Origin: a virus
Virus record (IMG/VR): IMGVR_UViG_3300034170_000016
Span: 1-41,739 of that record
DNA: 41,739 nucleotides
Direction: 5' to 3' (one strand)
Below, piece after piece: positions 1 to 6,569 of the stretch. A program made the position numbers and the translations under genes. Position 1 is the stretch's first letter. Each line of letters begins with the position of its first letter. The notes beneath the pieces were generated by a model. The model did no database searches, was not told the origin of the DNA, and saw only the letters and a program-made list of their open reading frames with translations.

Positions 1-54
1 TTCGTCGGTGCATTGGTGGCCGGCGATACAGTAGGTCATGAGTAGGTAAAACAT
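1..54 (-). CDS. Partial CDS, start of an unknown small protein
   Basis: An ATG at 54-52 overlaps the stop codon of the upstream 56-aa gene (TGATG). The reading frame runs off the left edge after 18 codons (MFYLLMTYCIAGHQCTDE). The visible N-terminus is hydrophobic and carries two cysteines and a histidine. The ribosome-binding site is the same ACGGAG that precedes the neighbouring gene. Nothing more can be said without the rest of the gene. Confidence 0.6.
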   Translation of the reverse strand, partial: MFYLLMTYCIAGHQCTDE

Positions 55-68
55 CACAGTAACTCCGT
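52..68 (-). repeat. Junction direct repeat, copy 2 (17 bp)
   Basis: The sequence catcacagtaactccgt is identical to 222-238. On the minus strand it contains a ribosome-binding site (ACGGAG), the stop of the upstream gene and the ATG of the next. Both copies face the same way and flank the 56-aa membrane gene. Confidence 0.85.
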
Positions 69-224
69 AGCGATAAGAATCGATGTAACGCCGAGCAGCG
101 TGACGAACTGCACAACAAGAAGCGCATAAGCGTAGCTAATGCGCTTGCCTGCGATAGTCGGCCATATGACCCTGACGGCTTCGGCTTCAAGTAGCAGTAC
201 TGCAACCAGAAGCGCATACCGCAT
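54..224 (-). CDS. Small two-segment membrane protein (56 aa)
   Basis: This short ORF encodes 56 residues. It starts with a hydrophobic stretch (residues 4-13), has a short polar turn with Arg and Lys, and then a second hydrophobic helix (about residues 31-52). That pattern fits a small inner-membrane hairpin protein. An ACGGAG ribosome-binding site lies 9-10 bases upstream of the ATG, and the start overlaps the TGA of the 196-aa gene as TGATG, so translation is probably coupled. The last codons (ThrGluLeuLeu-stop) are identical to those of the upstream gene because the junction sequence is duplicated. I do not recognise a family; holin-like and superinfection-type roles are possible but unsupported. 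Confidence 0.7.
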   Translation of the reverse strand: MRYALLVAVLLLEAEAVRVIWPTIAGKRISYAYALLVVQFVTLLGVTSILIATELL

Positions 225-238
225 CACAGTAACTCCGT
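222..238 (-). repeat. Junction direct repeat, copy 1 (17 bp)
   Basis: Identical to 52-68. It spans the end of the CsrA-like gene and the start of the 56-aa gene. Recombination between the copies would remove the 56-aa gene cleanly and leave a working stop/start junction. Confidence 0.85.
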
Positions 239-814
239 GCGAACGATTTTAATTGAGCGGTCGGCTTCGAAATGCAACCGAGCCTGCAGACCTTTGATCT
301 GTGCAACGCGGATGCTTACAGTGCCTTCTGGCGTACCAACGTCGACACTGCTATCAAGCATTACGTTTTTCGATCCCGAGCGCAGCCCAGCGTATTCGAA
401 GCCGAGCGCAATACTGTCAGCACGCACCTTGAGCACAGTGACCACGGTATCGTTGCCGATGCGGACAGACTCATATTGGCGCCGGGTCAACGACAAGTGA
501 CCGAGTTCGGCATTGAGCGCTTTGGTGGCGTACACGTTTTCGATGCCCAGGCGGCGCGCGATGTCTTCGACGCTGCTGGCGGCTACTACGTCGACTGCAG
601 GCTTTGCCCACTCAAAGCTGTACTCTTTCGGCTCAGTCATTGGGCGCCCAAGAAATTCCCCGTCTTTCAGCAAAGCGTCGTGAACCTCGGTACCAATTTG
701 CGCGGCAGTCTTGCGAGGGCTGATGAACACTTGGGCTTCTTGCGCAGGACTCTGCAGCATGCGCAAACCTTCCGCGTACACTTTGGTTTGCTTGTTCGGT
801 TCGTCGTTGTTCAT
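224..814 (-). CDS. CsrA/RsmA-like protein with two tandem half-domains (196 aa)
   Basis: The N-terminal 105 residues are unrecognised. Residues 107-144 read like a CsrA monomer: LSLTRR (107-112), then ESVRIG (115-120), VVTVL (124-128) and a hydrophobic strand ending LGFEYAG. Residues 155-196 repeat the later CsrA strands: SVDVG, TVSIRVAQIKG (165-175), ARLHFEA (178-184) and IKIVRTEL (188-195). In CsrA dimers the RNA site is built from strand 1 of one chain (LTRR) and strand 5 of the other (V-x-R-E-E). Here the first half keeps LTRR and the second keeps VRTE, so the chain may fold as a pseudo-dimer with one RNA site. This is inference; the resemblance is by eye. The start has an ACGGAG site (leader ACGGAGTACCGCACC), and the ATG overlaps the stop of the upstream 48-aa gene. 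Confidence 0.6.
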   Translation of the reverse strand: MNNDEPNKQTKVYAEGLRMLQSPAQEAQVFISPRKTAAQIGTEVHDALLKDGEFLGRPMTEPKEYSFEWAKPAVDVVAASSVEDIARRLGIENVYATKALNAELGHLSLTRRQYESVRIGNDTVVTVLKVRADSIALGFEYAGLRSGSKNVMLDSSVDVGTPEGTVSIRVAQIKGLQARLHFEADRSIKIVRTELL

Positions 815-957
815 GGTGCGGTACTCCGTGTGATGCAGGCCAGCTTGAGCTGGCTGGATGGTTTGGCGCAGTGCTCGGCAACTGCTGCGGTTTCGATGCT
901 GCGGCGGTACTGGTCAACGCTCAGTAGCACCAGTATTGCGAGGAACAGGTATTTCAT
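811..957 (-). CDS. Small membrane/secreted protein (48 aa)
   Basis: A 48-residue ORF beginning MKYLFLAILVLLSVD: a hydrophobic N-terminal helix (residues 3-14) followed by a short polar tail with two cysteines (30 and 41). It is the first gene after the promoter at 991-1019 and has a CACGGAG ribosome-binding site 11 bases before the ATG. Its TGA overlaps the ATG of the CsrA-like gene (ATGA), which supports it being translated. The helix could be a signal anchor or an uncleaved signal peptide. There is no lipobox. Function unknown. Confidence 0.7.
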   Translation of the reverse strand: MKYLFLAILVLLSVDQYRRSIETAAVAEHCAKPSSQLKLACITRSTAP

Positions 958-990
958 GTGGCGGCGCTCCGTGCTGGTTGGTGTACGCTC

Positions 991-1019
991 AGTATTGTCC
1001 GTTATTTACGGGCTGTCAA
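991..1019 (-). promoter_or_regulatory. Sigma70-type promoter with CCGTAAATAACGG in the spacer (P1)
   Basis: On the minus strand TTGACA (1019-1014), a 17-bp spacer holding CCGTAAATAACGG (1011-999), and AATACT (996-991). The leader CCAACCAGCACGGAG follows. The same layout is seen at 9657-9685 and 40887-40915. Confidence 0.75.
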
Positions 1020-1028
1020 GCGGGCAAT

Positions 1029-1049
1029 AAAAAGCCCGGCGAACCGGGC
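1029..1049 (-). terminator. Rho-independent terminator, minus strand
   Basis: GCCCGG (1049-1044), tetraloop TTCG, CCGGGC (1039-1034), followed on the minus strand by TTTTT. It lies just after the TetR-like gene and before promoter P1, so it closes the helicase/nuclease operon. Confidence 0.85.
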
Positions 1050-1054
1050 GTTGG

Positions 1055-1381
1055 TTAGGCTGCGTCGAGCAGCTTTCGGGCTTTCTTAAGCAGCGATTCG
1101 TCAGCCGTTTCGATTTCGTACCCCATTGCCAGGGCGTCGGCCACCACCTCGGGGTTGCGCTGTACAAGAGCGTGTTCAACCAGTACTTGGCGCAACCCAC
1201 CGATGCCGCCGAAATGCACGTTTACCATTGGGGCGCTGATGCCCAGTTCGGTAGTAACGCTGACCCGCGTGACCTTCGATAGACCGTAGTGCGCAGCCTG
1301 GCACCACGCTTCGTCAAATATTTGTTGCTTGCGTGCTTCGGGTGCCATGTATTTCTTTGCGCCGGGTACTGGCTTGCTCAT
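1055..1381 (-). CDS. TetR-type HTH DNA-binding protein (108 aa)
   Basis: Residues 15-70 look like the N-terminal three-helix DNA-binding domain of TetR regulators: a first helix RKQQIFDEAW, then VTRVSVTTELGIS (37-49) and PMVNVHFGGIGGLR (51-64), in the place of the usual YYHF-type recognition helix. Only about 40 residues follow, so the large ligand-binding and dimerisation domain is absent. The start at 1381 is chosen because AGGAA stands 9 bases upstream; MAPEAR at residue 12 is a less likely alternative. It is last in the operon and is followed by a terminator. It could be a phage regulator of early genes, possibly acting at the repeated operator-like motif; that link is a guess. Confidence 0.65.
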   Translation of the reverse strand: MSKPVPGAKKYMAPEARKQQIFDEAWCQAAHYGLSKVTRVSVTTELGISAPMVNVHFGGIGGLRQVLVEHALVQRNPEVVADALAMGYEIETADESLLKKARKLLDAA

Positions 1382-1424
1382 GATGCTAATTCCTGTTGTG
1401 CGTAAGTTACGGCGATAATAACGG

Positions 1425-1919
1425 TTAAAGTTTACCCGGTCCAGTGGCGAAGCATGCAAAGCCACCATCGGCAAGTACAAGGTCCATCCAGTTCTTTTGG
1501 GCGGCACAGTGATCGTCAAGCGGATCGAATGACCACAGCTCCTCCTTGGCTTCGATGCTGACGAACTGCGCAATAACCATGCCCTGCTGCGGCACCACGT
1601 AGCCCGGTGCGAACTCCAGGCGCCGCCAGCCGATCAGGTCGGCCGACTTCAATACATCGTTCTGCCGCTGTGACTCATTGGCAAGCCCGTAGCGCAGCGC
1701 GGAACCCTTGACCCCGCCCACGTTATTGCGGAACAGCATATAGCCCTTGTCGGCACCCTCAAGACGAATGAGCGACTGTTGCCGCCCCTCGCTGCCTGGC
1801 TCACCTTCTGGTTGCACGGCAGTCAGCGCAGCACTGCCGATAAGGCCCAGCATCTGTTCAAGCTCCAAGAGCGCCGCGAACGGCACCCCGTGCTTGGCAC
1901 CCCAAGTGCGCAGGATCAT
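1425..1919 (-). CDS. VRR-NUC family endonuclease (164 aa)
   Basis: This small PD-(D/E)XK enzyme has the order of motifs seen in phage VRR-NUC proteins: LFRNNVGGVKGS (62-73), SADLIGW (92-98, Asp94), then FVSIEAKEE (119-127) with the catalytic E-x-K pair, and QKNWMDLVLADGG (141-153) with the conserved Gln and helix. Family members cut branched or structured DNA. The ATG at 1919 overlaps the stop of the upstream gene (ATGA); upstream in-frame codons are shadows. It sits directly downstream of the SF2 helicase pair, and helicase plus VRR nuclease is a common phage recombination or branch-processing combination. Confidence 0.75.
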   Translation of the reverse strand: MILRTWGAKHGVPFAALLELEQMLGLIGSAALTAVQPEGEPGSEGRQQSLIRLEGADKGYMLFRNNVGGVKGSALRYGLANESQRQNDVLKSADLIGWRRLEFAPGYVVPQQGMVIAQFVSIEAKEELWSFDPLDDHCAAQKNWMDLVLADGGFACFATGPGKL

Positions 1920-2689
1920 GGTGCGCCGTCCATGAAGTACATTGCTGCCTCGTGGCTGATAACGCCCTGCTCTGCAAGCAAGCATATGCCAAAGTGCAGT
2001 TTGCGGATGTGCTCTTGCAGTTGCGCAACGGTTGGCGGGGTTTCAACCTCAACGAACCCAGGTGCCAGGTCTGCGGCGGTTGGCGGGGTAGCGCCCAGTT
2101 TGCTATGGCACGTAGCGTGACCGGCGCAGCAGAAATCACCAGGCAGGGCAGCGGCAGGGCAGTCAAACACATTGCACTTGGGTGCTGCTGCAAAGCTCAC
2201 CGGACCGCCGTCGGGCTGACTGTGTGCGTTGCAATATTTTGAGTGTTTCGTTTTCGGCGCACCGCAGCACTTCACCGCGCATGGTGCTGGTGCTGGTGCT
2301 GGTGCTGGTGCTGGTGCTGGTGCTGGTGCTGGTGCTGGTGCTGGTGCTGGTGCTGGTGCTGGTGCTGGTGCTGGTGCTGGTTCGTCGTTCTCAATGGTCG
2401 GCGCGTGGAAGTCACCAGATACCCAGCCAGCAGGCAGCGCGGGGGCAACGGTGCAGTACTCGGCAGCACGCTCTAATATTTCGTCCTCGTAGGGTTCGCA
2501 ATGCACACTTAGCATAGGCGTGATCCACGGCACCATTACGCCAATATGCTTGCGTTGGATCACGCCGTTTTCTACAGTGGGTTTGAACCTGCGTAAGCGA
2601 ACCCTGTTACCCCCTGCGTCGTAGGTTGCCCAGTGGTAAGCGTCGCCAGCGCCATCAAACACAGCTTGCGTCAATACTCGGTTCGTCAT
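1916..2689 (-). CDS. Cys-rich protein with long Ala-Pro linker (257 aa)
   Basis: The protein has three parts. Residues 1-100 form a globular-looking N-terminus (MTNRVLTQAVFDG...). Next comes an uninterrupted Ala-Pro stretch coded by 16 perfect GGTGCT repeats (plus-strand view). The C-terminal part has cysteine/histidine clusters (CCGAP...KYCNAH, CNVFDCPAA...FCCAGH) that suggest one or two zinc sites, followed by an acidic tail. Ala-Pro linkers are stiff spacers that hold domains apart. The start overlaps the helicase stop (ACATGAC), so it is translated with the helicase. I do not recognise the family. It may tether the helicase or VRR nuclease to DNA or a partner, but this is only suggested by position. 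Confidence 0.7.
   Translation of the reverse strand: MTNRVLTQAVFDGAGDAYHWATYDAGGNRVRLRRFKPTVENGVIQRKHIGVMVPWITPMLSVHCEPYEDEILERAAEYCTVAPALPAGWVSGDFHAPTIENDEPAPAPAPAPAPAPAPAPAPAPAPAPAPAPAPAPCAVKCCGAPKTKHSKYCNAHSQPDGGPVSFAAAPKCNVFDCPAAALPGDFCCAGHATCHSKLGATPPTAADLAPGFVEVETPPTVAQLQEHIRKLHFGICLLAEQGVISHEAAMYFMDGAP
2283..2378. repeat. Hexanucleotide microsatellite (GGTGCT)16
   Basis: Sixteen perfect tandem GGTGCT units inside the gene at 1916-2689, read on the coding strand as AGCACC and translated as Ala-Pro repeats. Because the unit is 6 bp, slippage changes linker length without breaking the frame. Confidence 0.95.
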
Positions 2690-4452
2690 GTTACTTGCTC
2701 CATTGGTGGTTTTGGTACGTCTTCGGGGAATGGTAGACCGTTAATTACTGCACCGGCAAGCAATACTTTTTGCGTGACGCGGGTTAACAGTTCCTCGGCT
2801 TCGGGTCGCCCCAGGGAGAACGCCGACAGTACGTCGAGCTTGAAGGTGTGGAAGAACCGACGTTCCCGCGTCTGGTCGTCTTCCTTGGCGTACAGGCCCG
2901 CCCAGCAGGCAATAGCATGCCGCAGGTTCTGTTGTGCCCGGTTGCGTTGAGTGTGCGCGCGGATGATGCTTGCCTCGGCCGGCGTACCCTTCTGGTCCTT
3001 ACCGACGTAACAGGCACCCATGAGCTGCCCAGCGCCCTTGCGCATGGCTTCCAGTATCTCGGGTGACAACAGGTGCAGGTCGCCGTCAATGAGCTTTGGC
3101 GATCCGCGCAACGTTGGGTCAGGCGGCGGCTGTACGCGGCGGCAGTATGGGCATGTGACTTTGATCCGTTCGAACGGCTTGTGGCAGAACGCACACGAGC
3201 GCAGCGGTATAGCGTCAGACTGTCCACCGCCCCGAGCACGGCGAGCCAATGACCACACGCGGTCCTTATCTGGTGGACCCAGGTGGCGCAGCAGGTTGCC
3301 GACGTGGTCAATAATGATCGCTTTCGGCTTGCCGCTGGCTGCGATGAACGCCAGGCGCTGGGCTGGCGTGTAGGTGTCCCATGCAGCTTGCAGTATTGGG
3401 CTGATCATCAGGCGCAGTGCGCGTCCCCACTGCTGGTAGAACAGCGACAGCGACGCGGTGGGCCTGGCCATGCTCACGACCTCAATGGCCGGTAGGTCGA
3501 ACCCTTCGCCGAACAGGTCAACGTTCACCAACTGCAGCAGTTGCCGGTTCTCGAAACGCTCCAGGGCACTGCGTCGCTGGTCCGGCGTGCTCAAGCTGCT
3601 TACGACTTCGGCCGGCACGCCTGCTGCGTTGAACGCAGCAGCTATCTTGTTGGCTTCCTCAATGTTGGCCGCGAAGGTAATGCCCAGCTTTCCGCGTGCA
3701 TGCTCCAGATAATGGCGCACCACGTCGCCAATAATTTGCGGGTTCTTCTTTAACAGCTCCGCAATCTGTACGTCGCTCAGTTCCCCGTTGCTGGTGGTCT
3801 TGACCTTGCCGAAGTCCAGGCCCGCGACCTCGGGGCAGAACACGTCATAGTCCGTTAAGAACCCGTTGTCGATCATCCAGCGCATGCCCGGGCCTTCGAT
3901 CATCATGTCGACGATACCGTCGAATGAGCGACCCAGGCCGGCGCCGTCGGCGCGGATCGGCGTGGCAGTCAGCAGCAGGCCCAGGCAGGTTGCCGAGAAC
4001 ATGTTGAACACCTTCCCCCACTTGTTGGCGCGCAGGGCGTGGTGCCCTTCGTCCTCAATAGCAAGGGTGGATTTTTTAAAGTGTTCCTCGTTCGGTCGCT
4101 TTATAATGGTGTCGACGCTGGCAACGGCCCACTCGGTGCGACCCTTCTGGTTCAACCAGCTACGGTCAAACTTTTTATAGTGGTCGCGCTGGATGGCCGA
4201 CACGGTTGCGTCGCTACCAATGATCTTGTGAATAATCCCTTCGCTTGCCAGGCTGCGGGAAATTTGACTGACCAGCTCGTGACGGTGTGCAATAGCGCAA
4301 CCCCACCCATCGTGGTGAATTGCGACGTCGCCCATCACGACCGTTTTTCCCGCGCCGGTAGGAAGCACACCCATGGCCACGCGGTACCCTTCCTCCCATG
4401 CCGCACGTATACCGGCGTTAAGCTCCCGCTGGTATCCCCGTAAATTCGCCAT
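2686..4452 (-). CDS. SF2 DEAH-box DNA helicase with zinc finger (588 aa)
   Basis: A superfamily 2 ATP-dependent helicase of the phage UvsW/RecG-like DEAD/DEAH type. Motifs: Q-like YQREL (7-11), motif I PTGAGKT (31-37), motif II DEGH (134-137), motif III LTATPIR (161-167), motif V VDLFGEGFDLP (311-321) and motif VI QQWGRALR (340-347). After the two RecA-like lobes comes a four-cysteine finger (Cys420, 423, 434, 437) and a helical C-terminus. It is the first gene of the leftward operon; the intergenic region to the divergent replication genes is only 89 bp. GGGGA precedes the ATG. It probably unwinds or remodels phage DNA during replication or recombination. The same operon carries a VRR-NUC nuclease. 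Confidence 0.9.
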   Translation of the reverse strand: MANLRGYQRELNAGIRAAWEEGYRVAMGVLPTGAGKTVVMGDVAIHHDGWGCAIAHRHELVSQISRSLASEGIIHKIIGSDATVSAIQRDHYKKFDRSWLNQKGRTEWAVASVDTIIKRPNEEHFKKSTLAIEDEGHHALRANKWGKVFNMFSATCLGLLLTATPIRADGAGLGRSFDGIVDMMIEGPGMRWMIDNGFLTDYDVFCPEVAGLDFGKVKTTSNGELSDVQIAELLKKNPQIIGDVVRHYLEHARGKLGITFAANIEEANKIAAAFNAAGVPAEVVSSLSTPDQRRSALERFENRQLLQLVNVDLFGEGFDLPAIEVVSMARPTASLSLFYQQWGRALRLMISPILQAAWDTYTPAQRLAFIAASGKPKAIIIDHVGNLLRHLGPPDKDRVWSLARRARGGGQSDAIPLRSCAFCHKPFERIKVTCPYCRRVQPPPDPTLRGSPKLIDGDLHLLSPEILEAMRKGAGQLMGACYVGKDQKGTPAEASIIRAHTQRNRAQQNLRHAIACWAGLYAKEDDQTRERRFFHTFKLDVLSAFSLGRPEAEELLTRVTQKVLLAGAVINGLPFPEDVPKPPMEQVT

Positions 4453-4461
4453 TCGTAAATC

Positions 4462-4474
4462 CCCGTAAATAACG
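4462..4474. promoter_or_regulatory. Operator-like motif copy in the divergent region
   Basis: CCCGTAAATAACG, one of the recurring copies, lies 10 bp upstream of the helicase start on the minus strand and just before the -35 of the rightward promoter. It could control both directions. Confidence 0.6.
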
Positions 4475-4475
4475 T

Positions 4476-4505
4476 TTGCAGCGTCCGTTAATTATGGTCT
4501 AGTAT
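4476..4505 (+). promoter_or_regulatory. Rightward early promoter (P2)
   Basis: TTGCAG (4476-4481), 18-bp spacer containing the variant motif CCGTTAATTATGG (4485-4497), and TAGTAT (4500-4505). The leader CAACCCAACCAAGGAAAC then leads to the ATG at 4542. The layout matches the other motif-bearing promoters, with one extra spacer base. Confidence 0.7.
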
Positions 4506-4541
4506 TGCTTCACACCGCAACCCAACCAAGGAAACAAAACG

Positions 4542-5378
4542 ATGAAACAGAGCATTTATTTCTCCCCTGCTGTTGACCCCCTGGCTGCTGTAATCAGCGC
4601 CGTGCTGCGTGCCTACGGTGAAACCAATTTCACTATCGCCGAACTGTTGGACCCCACCATTAACATCGGCGGTGTGAAGCTGGAACTGCTGACCGACCCA
4701 AACGTCAATACCGCTGTGCTTGGTGCCTCGGTATCGCAAGCAGCGACGGCACTGGTCACCCCTGCCGCAACCGCGACAACTGGTTCCGTCGAGCTTGACA
4801 CGACCGGCGTGCCTTGGGACCCGCGTATCCACTCTGATGCAGCCGAACGCAAAACCGCCAAAGGCGTTTGGAAGAAACGCAAGGGCGTTGATGACCTGAC
4901 CTGCAGCACCGTGCATAACGAACTGCTGGCCATGATGGCAGCGAAAGTCGGCACCACCGCTGCAGCACCTACCGCGCTGCCGGTTGGCGGCGTCCTGGGC
5001 AACCCAACCAACGTGGCGCATCAGACCGCTGTCGAGGTCTCACCCAACCAGTTCGTTGTGGAGACGGCATTGGCCGCACCGCTGACCATGGCTGCGCTGG
5101 AAACCCCGCTCGCTGCGCCTGCTGCCCTGGCACCGCTGGCGGCGATCACAGCAGCGCCTGCCGAGCCGTCGACGTTCCCCGAGCTGATGAACTACCTGTC
5201 GCCGCTGCTCACCGATGGTACGTTGGATCAGCGTCACATTGACCACGTATGCGGCCACTTCAAGTTGGTCGATGCCCAGGGTATTGCACAGATCGCACTG
5301 GCACAGTCGCGCCCTGACTTGATCAAGGTTCTGTATCAGAGCTTCAAGGCCCAGGCTGACGCAGTGAAAGGCGCCTGA
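4542..5378 (+). CDS. Replication-operon protein with VPWDxRIHS motif (278 aa)
   Basis: First gene of the rightward replication block, with AAGGAA upstream. The N-terminal 50 residues look folded. A Thr/Ala-rich linker then leads to the segment GVPWDPRIHS (89-98), followed by the basic KGVWKKRKGVD (108-117). I know this motif pair from phage proteins encoded next to DUF2800/DUF2815 replication genes, but no activity has been assigned to it that I can name. A second Ala/Pro-rich linker (about 180-220) joins a C-terminal helical domain. The stop is two bases before the next start. Likely a replication accessory factor; function unknown. Confidence 0.75.
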   Translation: MKQSIYFSPAVDPLAAVISAVLRAYGETNFTIAELLDPTINIGGVKLELLTDPNVNTAVLGASVSQAATALVTPAATATTGSVELDTTGVPWDPRIHSDAAERKTAKGVWKKRKGVDDLTCSTVHNELLAMMAAKVGTTAAAPTALPVGGVLGNPTNVAHQTAVEVSPNQFVVETALAAPLTMAALETPLAAPAALAPLAAITAAPAEPSTFPELMNYLSPLLTDGTLDQRHIDHVCGHFKLVDAQGIAQIALAQSRPDLIKVLYQSFKAQADAVKGA

Positions 5379-5380
5379 CC

Positions 5381-6562
5381 ATGAGCGCATTCGCTCTACG
5401 GCCTAGCGCCGCTGGCATGTGGATGCGCTGCGCGGGCTATGCGACGTTGCATGCCCGCTTCCCCGAACGCCCTGGCGACAACGAGGTGCGCGAGGAAGGT
5501 ACGGCGGGCCACTGGGCAGCGTTTGAAATTGGCAACGGTCGTGCAGTTCCAGTGGGCACAATTGCGCCGAACGGCGTCGAACTTACCGACGACATTCTAG
5601 ATGGCGTGATGGAATATCTGGACGTGCTGCGATCCTGGGGCGCCCCGGTATACCTTGAGCACTCCGTGCAGATTCCAAGCATCCACCCGACGGAGTGCGG
5701 TGGGCAGGTTGACGCCTGGGCATGGGACGCGGCCAAGCGCATTTTGTACGTGGGTGACTTGAAGTTGGGATACCGCCAGGTAGAGGCGTTCGATAACTGG
5801 CAGCTACTTTGCTACGTTCGCGGCGTGATGGACTACCTGCAGTCGGTACACGGGAAGTTCACCGAGCACTTCGAAGTGCAAATGGTGATCGTGCAACCGC
5901 GTGGCTATGGCTACCCGACCGTGAAAACCTGGCGCACCACGACCGATAAATTGATTGAGCGCATGACCAGGCTGCGCGACGCTGCGGACCGCGCGGTGTT
6001 CTTTCGTACCGCAGGTGTTGAGGGTTGGAACGAGCGACGCCAGTACACCGTGGGTCAGTGGGGCGATCCACTTACTGCAGGCCCGCACTGCGACAACTGC
6101 AACGCGGCTGGCAACTGCCCAGCGCTGACACAGGCGGGCATGGCTGTGGTGGATACGTCGAGCAACGCAACACCGTATGACGCTACAACGGATCAGGTCG
6201 GCTACAGGTTGCGGCGTCTGATCAGGGCGCGCGATACGATAGATGCAGAAATTGACGCGCTTAAAGCCCGCGTTGAGCATGAGATACGTCAGAATGGCGC
6301 GTCAATTCCCTACTTCGGCCTTGAGGTCGGAAAGGGCAAAGACGTGTGGATTGAGGGTAAGGAACGGGAGGCGATCACCACAGCCAAGCTGTGCGGCGCT
6401 GACATTACCAAGCCAGTGAAACCGCTCACCGTGATTCAAGCCCGTGTAGCGCTGCGCACCATCGCGCCGGGTGTGATTGACCAGTACACAGAACGCAGAC
6501 CAGGGGCGCAAAAGCTGTGCCTGCTGCCTGAAAACCACGCTGCAAAACTATTTCAAGGGTAA
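5381..6562 (+). CDS. DUF2800 Cas4-like PD-(D/E)XK nuclease (393 aa)
   Basis: Matches the DUF2800 family of phage RecB/Cas4-type nucleases. Visible motifs: EEGTAGHW (38-45) with the conserved His, GGQVDAW (107-113, Asp111), VGDLKLG (124-130, catalytic Asp126 and Lys128) and NWQLLCY (139-145). Three cysteines follow the nuclease core (Cys237, 240, 246), and one lies before it (Cys17 in MWMRCAGY). That one-plus-three arrangement is the iron-sulphur layout of AddB and Cas4 nucleases. It would act on DNA ends in replication or recombination together with the DUF2815 protein and DNA polymerase downstream. Confidence 0.9.
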   Translation: MSAFALRPSAAGMWMRCAGYATLHARFPERPGDNEVREEGTAGHWAAFEIGNGRAVPVGTIAPNGVELTDDILDGVMEYLDVLRSWGAPVYLEHSVQIPSIHPTECGGQVDAWAWDAAKRILYVGDLKLGYRQVEAFDNWQLLCYVRGVMDYLQSVHGKFTEHFEVQMVIVQPRGYGYPTVKTWRTTTDKLIERMTRLRDAADRAVFFRTAGVEGWNERRQYTVGQWGDPLTAGPHCDNCNAAGNCPALTQAGMAVVDTSSNATPYDATTDQVGYRLRRLIRARDTIDAEIDALKARVEHEIRQNGASIPYFGLEVGKGKDVWIEGKEREAITTAKLCGADITKPVKPLTVIQARVALRTIAPGVIDQYTERRPGAQKLCLLPENHAAKLFQG

Positions 6563-6569
6563 CTACATC

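Noticed and set aside
2182-2517. Several ORFs made of Leu-Val, Ala-Gly, Cys-Trp or His-Gln repeats
   Set aside because: All are other frames of the (GGTGCT)16 microsatellite.
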